From positions 62,001-126,000 of the forward strand of contig VGHE01000003.1 of the NCBI GenBank assembly GCA_016868315.1: a DNA stretch of 64,000 bases, in the 5' to 3' direction. The notes under the pieces were generated by a model. That model worked only from the letters and a program-made list of their open reading frames with translations. It had not been told where the DNA came from and searched no databases. The DNA comes from Betaproteobacteria bacterium. GTDB lineage: Bacteria; Bdellovibrionota_B; Oligoflexia; Silvanigrellales; Silvanigrellaceae. Position numbers and translations under genes: made by a program. Within the stretch, counting starts at the first letter, position 1, and each line of letters starts with the position of its first letter. Shown here piece by piece: positions 9,550 to 17,483 of this stretch.

Positions 9550-10524
9550 ATGAAGCACCTGTTCGCTGTAGTTGTCTCTCTCTGTTTCGTTTCTTTGCTC
9601 GGTTGCAGTTCCGGACGCGATTCCTCTACTGCATCGCGTCGCTCAAGCGAAGATACCAGCACAGCACAATTGCTTTTCGATTCACAAATCGTGACCTACC
9701 TGCTCCCGCAGGGGCGGGTTCGACTTGCTGATCAGCTCAACCAGTTTGTAGAAAAGCTCGCACGCACACCACCCCCCAAGAGCACCCTGGTGTGCATGCA
9801 GACGGAGGAAATCAACGGCCTTTTTCTTTGCATCGGTAGCAATAAACTGGCGCAACATATACCGCTCAACCGACCAGCTATATACATTGAAGGTCGCCCG
9901 GTTTTGGGTGTTCAGTCGAGCCGCCAGATCGTCTCGAGTGCTGTTTCTGAAAGCGGCTATCAACAAAGCTCGGGGCATGACCTGACCCAGGCTCATCTGG
10001 AGGAGTTTTTTGTCGCAGCAAAGCGGCTTTGCCCTGATTTGTCTTGTCTGAACGACGGCGAGAAAGTTTTTGCCGAGAAGGTCATGCCGGCTTTCATGCA
10101 GAAAGCCGGCGGCGCATATTCTGTTGTGAGTGTGGATGTTTCCGATCTTTCCAATATCAAAAGGGCATTGAGTCACGAGATTTCACATGGGCAGTTCTTT
10201 CAGGAGCTCGGCTATCGCAACGCTGCCTATGCATTCTGGAACAGTGTTTCTCCAGTTGTGCAACTTGCCGCGAAGAGTTTGCTCGCGTCGAACTATGATG
10301 TGAATAATCCTGAGCTGCTCATCAATGAATTTCATGCTTTCACGCTCGATGGAACTTTTGAATCCATCCCCGAGGCGTATATCATTGAGCTGCAGCGAAC
10401 CAATCAGGCTCAAGCTCAGATTCTTGCATTGCTGCGCGACGGTGCCGCGCAGCGCAGAGTTACTTTGTTCAATTTACTTTCAACATCGACCCGAGTGGTT
10501 TGGGGTGCACAGCTCGCACGCTGA
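9550..10524 (+). CDS. Lipoprotein with HExxH zinc-peptidase motif
   Basis: 324 residues from the ATG at 9550, chosen because it opens a classical lipoprotein signal (MKHLFAVVV.. with lipobox LLGC); the frame extends upstream without signal. A Ser-rich linker is followed by a domain containing HEISH (H209-H213) and, about 47 residues on, NEFHAF with E260, the spacing expected of a gluzincin third ligand. Two CxxxxC-type pairs occur before the motif. Inferred to be an envelope-anchored zinc peptidase; no family recognised. It is one of three HExxH lipoproteins in the window, without obvious overall similarity to the others. Confidence 0.72.
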   Translation: MKHLFAVVVSLCFVSLLGCSSGRDSSTASRRSSEDTSTAQLLFDSQIVTYLLPQGRVRLADQLNQFVEKLARTPPPKSTLVCMQTEEINGLFLCIGSNKLAQHIPLNRPAIYIEGRPVLGVQSSRQIVSSAVSESGYQQSSGHDLTQAHLEEFFVAAKRLCPDLSCLNDGEKVFAEKVMPAFMQKAGGAYSVVSVDVSDLSNIKRALSHEISHGQFFQELGYRNAAYAFWNSVSPVVQLAAKSLLASNYDVNNPELLINEFHAFTLDGTFESIPEAYIIELQRTNQAQAQILALLRDGAAQRRVTLFNLLSTSTRVVWGAQLAR

Positions 10525-10548
10525 TGGCACCGAGACTTCTGCGCTCTT

Positions 10549-11268
10549 TCAATTCGCGCAGCGTCCGCCTTCTACAACCGAAACCTTAACCCAGCGTGCC
10601 GGGTGGGTGGGGATGATTTCGACCCTTCCTGCATTTGTGCTGAGGTAGTCCTGCATCCATTGTGGCCAGTGCTTTAGCTCTCCTGCGTCGTATTTCGATT
10701 TGTAGGTGAACGGTGAACCGTAGCTACTGCCCGAACTACTTCCCGCAATGGCAATGAGCGGCCCCTGACCTTTGTAAATGGGTGCGTCTGCCGCTGATGC
10801 TCTGATTTCCACCGACATGCCAGGCGGAACAACGATTCCGTCGAAGGTGGAATCGACAGCTCCGTCGATTTCGCCACCCCCTTCTTTGTACACGTACGGC
10901 TCAGCACGTGCAGCGAGAAAAACGCCTCCTACAGTATCGAACTTTTCACCTGTAGCGATGGGCTTGCCTGAGGTGGGTTTTGGAAACGTATCTGAGTAAT
11001 CACCAAGCCCCACATAGGTTCCACTCACAGCGAACCAGCATTCCTGCGATTTTATTGCGCTTGGTAAAGTTGCTGTTGCAGTTGGCTTGGGTTGTGAGGG
11101 CGATGGTGCCGGCTCTGCCTTTTTTGCTCCCTCAGCCTGTGCACTTTTCTTCTCTCCGGATGCAGACACATTCTGTCCGGCCGAAAAACTCGACTGTGCT
11201 GCGGAACAAGCAACACTGAGCAGCGTCAGGGCGGCCGTTAGAACCGCACCGGATGAAAAGGAATTCAT
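10549..11268 (-). CDS. Orphan lipoprotein with Lys/Pro/Ala-rich linker
   Basis: 239 residues from ATG 11266-11268 with GGAGAATT directly upstream. Signal MNSFSSGAVL... with lipobox SVAC. After the acylated Cys comes a low-complexity K/P/A/S/T linker of about 50 residues, then a beta-rich domain with two Cys, one near the domain start (SQECWF) and one at the end (GGRCAN), possibly disulfide-linked. A VPPG-type turn and several Gly-Asp loops suggest a beta sandwich. Convergent with the preceding HExxH lipoprotein (24-base gap). Function unknown. Confidence 0.72.
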   Translation of the reverse strand: MNSFSSGAVLTAALTLLSVACSAAQSSFSAGQNVSASGEKKSAQAEGAKKAEPAPSPSQPKPTATATLPSAIKSQECWFAVSGTYVGLGDYSDTFPKPTSGKPIATGEKFDTVGGVFLAARAEPYVYKEGGGEIDGAVDSTFDGIVVPPGMSVEIRASAADAPIYKGQGPLIAIAGSSSGSSYGSPFTYKSKYDAGELKHWPQWMQDYLSTNAGRVEIIPTHPARWVKVSVVEGGRCAN

Positions 11269-11592
11269 TTTAATTCTCCAAAATGTACCACAAGCACATA
11301 GTCGGTTTTTTTGAGATTTATTTGACTCGGGTGTACTTTCCATTTGAAAATGCGGGCGTTTAGCTTCCATTCGACTCTGTCAGGTTCGAGATCTAATCAC
11401 CCACCTTTTCAGGGAAAGGGAGGGTCTAGGGCCTGAAAATACGCACAATTGGGTTCGATGTTCTCGAATTATTGCGTCATTGTTGTCTCTGAGTGCTTCA
11501 TTAGCACGCAAGTAGTTGAGCAGCATGAGTTTCGTTGGTAGTATTTGGAGTTATTTTGAGTCTAAACAATCAACGACGCCTCGGAGACTGCC
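11269..11592. other. Intergenic region between divergent genes
   Basis: 324 bases between a leftward lipoprotein gene and the rightward MNT/HEPN pair. It must hold the promoters of both. No tRNA, strong hairpin or convincing small ORF was seen. A G-rich stretch near 11415-11435 is not part of a recognisable motif. Confidence 0.5.
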
Positions 11593-11952
11593 ATGGTTCT
11601 TGCGCGAATGACTGCAGAATACCGGTCTCGAGATTCAACCGATGAACTGGTTACGAAAGCTGTCGACTGGCTTCTATCCAGACACCATCCGCGCGCCATT
11701 TGGCTGTTTGGGTCTGCTTCACGCTACGAGATGACCGAATTTTCTGATCTCGACATCGCGGTTATTTTTGATTCCGAAGAAGAACTCAAGAAAGCCCGCG
11801 TAGCCAAAATTTTTTCACTTTCTCAGTCCATCCATTGGCCGGTTGATCTACTTCTTATGACCCATCAACACTTTCTTCACAGAGCCAATGTGGGCGGCGT
11901 TTGTGAAATTATCAAAGACGAAGGGATTTGTTTGTATGACTCCAAAGCGTGA
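11593..11952 (+). CDS. MNT-domain nucleotidyltransferase (antitoxin-type)
   Basis: 119-residue minimal nucleotidyltransferase of the DNA polymerase beta superfamily. The signature GS (40-41) followed by DLD (D52, D54) is complete, so it should bind Mg-NTP. In known pairs such proteins neutralise a HEPN RNase toxin, in some cases by AMPylating it. ATG 11593 has GGAG six bases upstream. The HEPN gene begins 17 bases before this one ends, so the two are coupled. Here the MNT gene comes first, the reverse of the other two pairs in this window. Confidence 0.85.
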   Translation: MVLARMTAEYRSRDSTDELVTKAVDWLLSRHHPRAIWLFGSASRYEMTEFSDLDIAVIFDSEEELKKARVAKIFSLSQSIHWPVDLLLMTHQHFLHRANVGGVCEIIKDEGICLYDSKA

Positions 11953-12337
11953 ACGCATTTTCAAAAAGAGTTATGCGCGCGAGCTTGTGGGCATCGCTGA
12001 GGGAGATCTCGAATCAGCAAAAGCTCTTGCCGAGGCAAATCGCGGGCGTCCTGAAAACGTCTGTTATCATGCCGAACAGTGTGTCGAGAAATCTTTAAAA
12101 GCGATCCTTGTGCATTTCGAAAAGGCCGTGCCGATAACCCATGATTTGGGTATCATAACTGAAAGAGTTAATCAGGTTCTACCGATTGAAATTCACGCAG
12201 ACCTCACTTCTTACACAGAATTTGCAACAACCCGACGCTACGAAGACAGTGATATGATTCTCGACCATACCGATCTCGAGGCAGCCATTAAAATTGCCGA
12301 AGATGTTCTCATCTGGGCAAAATCACACATCGGCTGA
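11936..12337 (+). CDS. HEPN-domain protein (toxin-type partner of MNT)
   Basis: 133 residues, PF05168-like HEPN four-helix protein, start chosen at ATG 11936 inside the upstream MNT gene. Typical motif YHAEQCVEKSLKAIL at about 44-58 and an RX6H arrangement (R38, H45) that could serve as RNase site, though it is not the RNxxxH form of the other HEPN proteins here. The C-terminal half contains ATTRRYED, also usual for this family. Probably the toxin half of a type VII-like or related toxin-antitoxin pair; a housekeeping nucleotidyltransferase role cannot be excluded. Confidence 0.82.
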   Translation: MTPKRERIFKKSYARELVGIAEGDLESAKALAEANRGRPENVCYHAEQCVEKSLKAILVHFEKAVPITHDLGIITERVNQVLPIEIHADLTSYTEFATTRRYEDSDMILDHTDLEAAIKIAEDVLIWAKSHIG

Positions 12338-12372
12338 GTTGATTTGCATTAGCCCGATAAATCCCCTGAAGA

Positions 12373-12408
12373 CAAAAAGAAGAGCTCAGGCAAAATGCAC
12401 TGAGCTCT
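12373..12408 (-). terminator. Terminator of the LTXXQ-protein gene
   Basis: Perfect nine-base stem AGAGCTCAG (12381-12389) / CTGAGCTCT (12400-12408) with a ten-base loop. On the minus strand it is followed by a T-rich tract (12373-12380). Confidence 0.8.
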
Positions 12409-12434
12409 AAAAAACAACACGATCTTAAAAATGT

Positions 12435-12974
12435 TTATTTGTGACCGTGGCGTCCACGCTTATGACCACCGAGCACATGCATTGTCATTCCGGAGAAGGT
12501 TTCTCGCTGTTCCGGTGTCAGGAGCAAACGTGTTTCGAGAACTCCCTCAAGGTGAAACTCGGAAAGTTTCTGATTTGTGAGTTGGAGATCATTGAACGCT
12601 TTACGCACCTCGTCATCACTCTCACTCTTAAGCGCAGTTTGTAGCGCTCCCAATTTTTGCTTCTGCTCAGCGTGAATCGGTCCTGCCTTCTGCCGCTTTG
12701 CATCGCGAATGGCATGAATTTTTTGTTTCTGATCCTTTGTTAGACTCAATTTGTACATCATACGATCGATCATTCCAGGATGATCAAACTCGACGTTTCC
12801 GCCGGCAGCGTTGGAGGCTGCCGCAGCAGTGGGTGATGAAGACGAAGAGACGTTGCTCTTGACTTCAACCTGGCTCGCAGGTTCTACTGCATGCGCGTTG
12901 TTAAATGAGGTTGGCAGCAAAATTGCGGTTGTTACAAAAAAGATCGAGAAAAAGTTCTTCATGAATATAATCAT
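12435..12974 (-). CDS. Periplasmic LTXXQ (CpxP/Spy/CnrX-like) protein
   Basis: 179 residues (175 if the internal Met five codons in is used; neither start has a strong ribosome site). Signal peptide ends near NNAHA. A Ser/Ala-rich linker leads into a helical domain with two LTxxQ motifs, LTKDQ and LTPEQ, the hallmark of CpxP/Spy chaperones and of the metal sensors CnrX/ZraP. The end is His/Arg-rich (GGHKRGRHGHK), which could bind metal. It is the last gene of an ECF sigma/anti-sigma operon, the arrangement known for metal-stress sensing (CnrYXH), so a periplasmic sensor role is inferred. Confidence 0.85.
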   Translation of the reverse strand: MIIFMKNFFSIFFVTTAILLPTSFNNAHAVEPASQVEVKSNVSSSSSPTAAAASNAAGGNVEFDHPGMIDRMMYKLSLTKDQKQKIHAIRDAKRQKAGPIHAEQKQKLGALQTALKSESDDEVRKAFNDLQLTNQKLSEFHLEGVLETRLLLTPEQRETFSGMTMHVLGGHKRGRHGHK

Positions 12975-12977
12975 CCA

Positions 12978-13383
12978 TTAGAGCGTATCGAATGCTGAAA
13001 AAAGATCGCCTACTGACTCTGAACTCGCCGTTTCCAATGAATCTGCCAGAAATAAGAGTGCTTCTTCATCGCTCACCTCAGCTAATTCTATAGGCACATA
13101 CGCCACCGTTGGCGTGTGGGTCACATTCACCCCAGGTGTTGCGACTTGCATTCCTTCTTGCCGTGATGGATGAAAAGAGATGACCAAAATAATCCCTATG
13201 CAGACTGTAGCCCATGCGTAGATACGTTTTGCTCGAAACAACCGAGCAAATTGCGTGCGCCAATGGCGCCGCACCGTTGAATCCAAGAGTTTTTTGCTCA
13301 AAATTAAGAGATTCCCTCGGAACATCGGGCTTGTGTGCGCGCAAAAACGAAATCAATTTCTCATCACCGTTCTCCTTTTTCAT
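12978..13383 (-). pseudogene. Anti-sigma factor with single-base frameshift
   Basis: Membrane anti-sigma factor, about 134 residues when repaired. The ATG (13381-13383) overlaps the sigma-factor TGA as ATGA. The N-terminal frame gives MKKENGDEKLISFLRAHKPD..FEQK, a typical sigma-binding helix; at a run of six A (13290-13295 on the minus strand) the frame must skip one base to continue as LLDSTVRRHWRTQFARLFRA.., then one membrane helix (WATVCIGIILVISF) and a short periplasmic tail. Without the shift the N-terminal frame runs into unrelated sequence and stops at 13078. The extra A is either a mutation or a homopolymer read error. No canonical slippery heptamer is in phase. Confidence 0.75.
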
Positions 13384-13931
13384 AGGTCCACTCCCTCTGC
13401 CAATAAATGGGTTCTGAGTCGCTCACGAGCATTGAAAAGTCGTGATTTGACCGTACCAATTGGAATGTTCGTAATCTGCGCTGCTGTCTCGAGCAAAAAA
13501 TCCTCAAGATCAACGAGAACAACAACCCCTCTGTGGTCAAAATCGAGAGCCTTCAATGCCTTCTCCACCAAAATTTATGCATCCATTGCCTTCTCTGGAG
13601 AATGTTCTCGCCGTCCTAGTTGTGCTTGTTGAATGAATTCATCCGCCTGGGTGCGCCGCAGGGCGGCGCTCTTGCGTGAGTCCATCGCAACGTTCCAGGT
13701 TGTCCGATAGATCCAACTCGAGAACGCACTCGGCTCGCGCAATGAACTCAGACCTTTCCAAACGCGCAAAAAAACTTCTTGAACCGAGTCATCGAGACCC
13801 TCTGCTCCAAGCATTTGTCTGAGAACGCCGCGAACCTTTCCTGAGTAGAAGCGGTAGATGCTCAGGAATCCCTGCTCATCACCACGACGAGCTGCTTCAA
13901 CCCAAGTCTGGATTCTCTCGTCGTTGCTCAT
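13380..13931 (-). pseudogene. ECF sigma factor with in-frame TAA between sigma2 and sigma4
   Basis: Extracytoplasmic-function sigma-70 factor of 183 residues if read through. ATG 13929-13931 has GGAGG four bases upstream. The sigma2 domain is intact (YRFYSGKVRGVLRQML, LDDSVQEVFLRVWKGL, PSAFSSWIYRTTWNVAMD). The frame then meets TAA at 13575-13577 (codon 119) in the linker, and continues as ILVEKALKAL..DLEDF..ITNIPIGTVKSRLFNARERLR, an intact sigma4 helix-turn-helix for -35 recognition. A truncated protein could bind -10 and core but not -35. Followed by the anti-sigma gene (ATGA overlap), itself frameshifted. Confidence 0.87.
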
Positions 13932-14287
13932 GACCCCTCCAAAGAAATTACAACCTCTGCAGATAAAGACCCGCACCACCTGAAAAAAGTTCACAGGACT
14001 CAGTATTTTTAAGAATGGGCAATCTTATCATCTTGTTCCCGCACCAGGGAACTTGCAACGTGGCGTACCTGAACATCAAACGCACTTTGAGGCGCAATGA
14101 AGCCAATTGCGGCTTGAGTCCTGCCTAAAAATTCACCCCTGTCAGCCTTCATAACCCCACATTTGTGTCAACCGATGTCCGCACTTTTTGTTCATTTGCC
14201 CAGTCCTCAAGACAGGCGCCAACACACTCTCAATTCTGTTGAAGAAGCGTCCGATACACGCCCTATCATTCTGAAGTGGATGTTTTT
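13932..14287. other. Intergenic region upstream of ECF operon
   Basis: 356 bases between the leftward ECF operon and a rightward lipoprotein gene. It should contain both promoters, possibly an autoregulated ECF promoter. I saw no RNA gene, no repeat, and no ORF with coding character. Confidence 0.45.
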
Positions 14288-15550
14288 ATGAACAAGCTGT
14301 CGATTCACTATTTTTCCTCTGTGATTTTTGGAATCGTGGGTTTGTGCTCAGCCTGCAAGCCTACGTCCCATAAATCTTCAGATCCACAGCACCAATTTGG
14401 CAACACGGTTGTTAGGTCAGAACACTTTCAAAAGTGTGAAAAAGTTGATCCCCATCCGCAGTTGACACAGACGTATGGTTATCTCGCATCGTTAAAAGAT
14501 CACATCGCAAGAGCAAATCCTCAGACCTTTTCCGGAATGCTTGTCCCACAGAATATGTGTATCGTTCTAAGCGCGTTCAATAAAGGAACTGGCGGCGGTG
14601 CATTTGGTGACAGTGGGAGAATAGAAATTGAACGCATGACAGTCTCTCAATCGGCAAATGATGCTGAATTGGCTTTCATAGTCTGTCACGAAATGGCGCA
14701 CGTTGCCATGCGACACTTGCGTATTACGCAAAGTGGCCCCAAGGGAGAATCTCTCAATTTCTCTAACGGAAAAGGGCCGGAGCATTATTTTCGACAGCTC
14801 GATCAAAAGGCCGGATACCGCGAGTTGAAAAATAAACTCGACCAAATGAATCAACGATACGCTGCTCTTGGTCTGGAGAACGAGAAACTGAACTCCGAAT
14901 ATCAAGGTGTAATTAAAAGAGCGGTTCCAGCTGAAATAATAAATCAGGCAAAGGCAAGTCCTGAAGGGGCAAGAAAAGCATTGGAATGGTATCAGCGTTG
15001 CAGCACAGTGGACTGCCTTCGGCTGAAAGAATTAGAACAAAAAAAGACCAGTCTGGAGGGCGAGAGATTCGAACTCCACAGAGCTCAAATACCGGCACAA
15101 GAATATGCAATATATAAATTTATTTCAGATTCAGTTCCTCGGGAAGTCTTCATCACTTGGGCAGAACGGGAGGCTGATGAGGTGGGCTTGGAGTACTGTG
15201 TACGCGCTGGTTTTGAACCTCGGTCATTACTCAATACTCGGGCAAGACGATTGAGGTCGAGTTCGGCCGCCGATAGTCTGGATTCATTAAAGAAGTGCAG
15301 GTCTGCAATTGATAGCGCACTGCCCAAGGTTCAAACCTCCGCAGATCCATGGGGACGGGTCAATGAAATTCCAATTGCTGAGGGCATTGTGGGAGATCAT
15401 CCCGATGAGTGCTGGAGGCTCTTTAATTTGGAGCGTGAGTTGATTATTCACGCCAAAGACTTTCGTCCGTTCATCAAAAACTTGAAGAACGCGATTCCCG
15501 GAGCCCTTGATCGGGCCAAGTTAGAAATCAAGGCCTTTGAGAGTCAATAA
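14288..15550 (+). CDS. M48-like lipoprotein metallopeptidase with coiled-coil insert
   Basis: 420 residues from ATG 14288 (a GTG four codons earlier is possible). Lipobox CSAC in a signal sequence. The first half has ELAFIVCHEMAHVAMRH, an M48-type HExxH at H134-H138; the third-ligand motif EREAD (E293-D297) follows in WAEREADEVGLEYCVRAGF. Between them lies a long charged insert (about 150-270) predicted as coiled coil, much longer than in HtpX or BepA. Even Cys content suggests disulfides. Inferred to be an envelope zinc protease acting on periplasmic or outer-membrane substrates. Confidence 0.82.
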   Translation: MNKLSIHYFSSVIFGIVGLCSACKPTSHKSSDPQHQFGNTVVRSEHFQKCEKVDPHPQLTQTYGYLASLKDHIARANPQTFSGMLVPQNMCIVLSAFNKGTGGGAFGDSGRIEIERMTVSQSANDAELAFIVCHEMAHVAMRHLRITQSGPKGESLNFSNGKGPEHYFRQLDQKAGYRELKNKLDQMNQRYAALGLENEKLNSEYQGVIKRAVPAEIINQAKASPEGARKALEWYQRCSTVDCLRLKELEQKKTSLEGERFELHRAQIPAQEYAIYKFISDSVPREVFITWAEREADEVGLEYCVRAGFEPRSLLNTRARRLRSSSAADSLDSLKKCRSAIDSALPKVQTSADPWGRVNEIPIAEGIVGDHPDECWRLFNLERELIIHAKDFRPFIKNLKNAIPGALDRAKLEIKAFESQ

Positions 15551-15611
15551 TGATGGTTTCCCCTGCCTAGGGTTTTTAACCTGAAAATTCTGCGAAAAAA
15601 TGGCTGTTGAC

Positions 15612-15965
15612 TTACTTTCTACAAACGTACGTGAGTCGCCATTCGGTTACGTTGCTGCTTGTCGTGGTGGACGAAGAATTGCTATTAAAATTTGTGTCAA
15701 AATTAGAATTAATTTGCCCGGTTGACTGCCCTTGCGTGTTACTGACCGAACCTACGACAGCTTCTGACTCTTTTACAATCTTGAACGGACCTCTGCAGTT
15801 GGATCTCATCACTGATTCAGCTTGATCACGGGCATCTCCACCAAAAATCCCCTGACGTATAGCAATAACTCCACCCCTGCGTGGGCTGACACTGACAACC
15901 CGGGTGGTCGTACACGCGGAAAAAATAAAGACGCAAAAAATCACGAACCCATGGGCAGACTTCAT
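15612..15965 (-). CDS. Small lipoprotein with Asn/Ser/Thr-rich segment
   Basis: 117 residues from ATG 15963-15965, chosen as the start of a lipoprotein signal (MKSAHGFVIFCVFIF, lipobox FSAC); upstream codons in frame lack signal character. The mature part has a short conserved-looking stretch (SVMRSNCRGPFKIV) followed by about 30 residues made mostly of N, S, T, Q and F, then WRLTYVCRK. Two mature Cys may form a disulfide. Resembles small outer-membrane-associated lipoproteins, family not recognised. Divergent from the DUF3095 gene. Confidence 0.65.
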   Translation of the reverse strand: MKSAHGFVIFCVFIFSACTTTRVVSVSPRRGGVIAIRQGIFGGDARDQAESVMRSNCRGPFKIVKESEAVVGSVSNTQGQSTGQINSNFDTNFNSNSSSTTTSSNVTEWRLTYVCRK

Positions 15966-16231
15966 AGTCTTGTCTCTTGAGAAAAATTTAAATTTGTTTA
16001 CGGGTTGAAAGTTAACACAACCCATCTGATTAAGGAAATTTATCGCTCCCGATTTTTGAGGGATGAACTTAAATATGTTTTTGCGATCAGGGAAAATGAA
16101 TGGCTGCGATCCCACTTCCATTATTGCGTTTGGCAGATATTTTTTAAGTTGAGCAGCCCTTTCGCCGAATACCCCACAACGGTTATGAATAGAGGAGCCC
16201 CAAAGCCAACCATTCGTCGGGGACAAAAGTT

Positions 16232-17359
16232 ATGTTTGCTGACAAAATTACGGAATCGGCCCTCTCCACTGCAGCGCCCGATAGCTCTTCTGTTGTTATC
16301 GCCGATGTGCGCGGCTCTACGGCAGCAATTCAACGGGGCGAGCAGCGCTTAGTGAATATGGTTGGTGCTGCGTGCATTGCGGCGGTTCGGAATAATTTCC
16401 CAGCAGGCGTCATTCCTTATGTTTTTGGTGGTGATGGTGCAACGTTTCTCGTTCCGGATGAACATCTTGCCAAGCTCAAAGACGTTTTGGAAGCAGTTCA
16501 AACAATGGCCCGAGTCCAATTTAAGCTGAGTGTTCGGGTGGGTGAAGTGCGTGTGTCCGAGCTGCGCGCGCAGAATACGGATGTGTTTGTGCGCACGCAG
16601 GACTGCGGGGCAGAAGAGAAAATTTATTTTCTGCAGGGTGATGGAGTTTCTCTGGCAGATAAATTGATAAAGGAGCGCGACAGCCACTTTGATGAGATGT
16701 CCTCTTTTCTGAACTTTTCAAAAGTGAATGTTGCTGGGCTTTCCTGTCGGCTGCTTCCCTTCAATGCGCTGAGGGGGAGCATTTACAGTTTTATTATTGA
16801 ACCACGCTTGCCTCTGAGTGAAAGCAGAGGGCTGTTCAACCATTTGTTTTCTGTGCTGGCTCAAGATGGTCACTTGGAAGAGTTTCGGCCGCTCCAAAGA
16901 GAAAATGCGCGCCGCTCGTGGCTTCCAAAAACCTGGAGGATTGAAGCTGGTTTGAAAATGACCGGCAACAGTTGGCGGGAGAGGTTCTCTAAATTTTGGG
17001 AATCAATAAAAGAGAATATTCTAACGACCTTTGTCTTTCGATTCGATGTTCAAAATGCCATGACCGGACGACCGAGCTCATACATGCAGGATATGTTGGT
17101 GCAATCGGATTGGTTAAAATTTAATGGATCCCTCTATCTGATCGTTGACCTTAAACTGGCTGAGTACCAGCGATTTGTTGCAGAACTGGAGCATCAAGAG
17201 ACGCAGGGTTCGCTTTTTTTTGGGGTTCAGCGCGCAGAATCAGCGCTGGTCGTGTGTCATCTGGATTCTTCGAGTGAGAAAAAGCATTTTCATTTTGTCG
17301 ATGGTTCAGAGGGTGGCCTGACAATGGCTGCGCTTCAGCTTAAAGCTAAGAAGCGATAA
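16232..17359 (+). CDS. DUF3095 protein, class III cyclase-like N terminus
   Basis: 375 residues matching the DUF3095 family by its opening IADVRGSTAAIQRG, VNMVGAACIAAV and YVFGGDGATFLVP, and by overall length. The first motif (D25) and the second (D68 in GGDG) resemble the two metal-binding Asp sites of class III nucleotide cyclases, so a cyclase fold with NTP chemistry is a reasonable inference; no catalytic activity is known to me for this family. The second half (PKTWRIEAGL.., WLKFNGSLYLIVDL) is a separate alpha/beta domain. The gene sits 124 bases upstream of a diguanylate cyclase, which may point to joint nucleotide signalling. Confidence 0.78.
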   Translation: MFADKITESALSTAAPDSSSVVIADVRGSTAAIQRGEQRLVNMVGAACIAAVRNNFPAGVIPYVFGGDGATFLVPDEHLAKLKDVLEAVQTMARVQFKLSVRVGEVRVSELRAQNTDVFVRTQDCGAEEKIYFLQGDGVSLADKLIKERDSHFDEMSSFLNFSKVNVAGLSCRLLPFNALRGSIYSFIIEPRLPLSESRGLFNHLFSVLAQDGHLEEFRPLQRENARRSWLPKTWRIEAGLKMTGNSWRERFSKFWESIKENILTTFVFRFDVQNAMTGRPSSYMQDMLVQSDWLKFNGSLYLIVDLKLAEYQRFVAELEHQETQGSLFFGVQRAESALVVCHLDSSSEKKHFHFVDGSEGGLTMAALQLKAKKR

Positions 17360-17483
17360 AAATAGACTTCTTCCTTTGTTTTAGCGAGTTCTTTTCGTAG
17401 GTTATCTTTTTTTTAGCATCTACCTCAAGCTTTCCTGGTTTTATCCCGAATCTCCCGCATCGCAAGCGGAGAGGTTGTGGTGT

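Noticed and set aside
13286-13298. Programmed -1 frameshift at the A6C run of the anti-sigma gene
   Set aside because: A AAA AAC is present as a string but not in the reading phase required, and the repair needs skipping one base forward, not slipping back.
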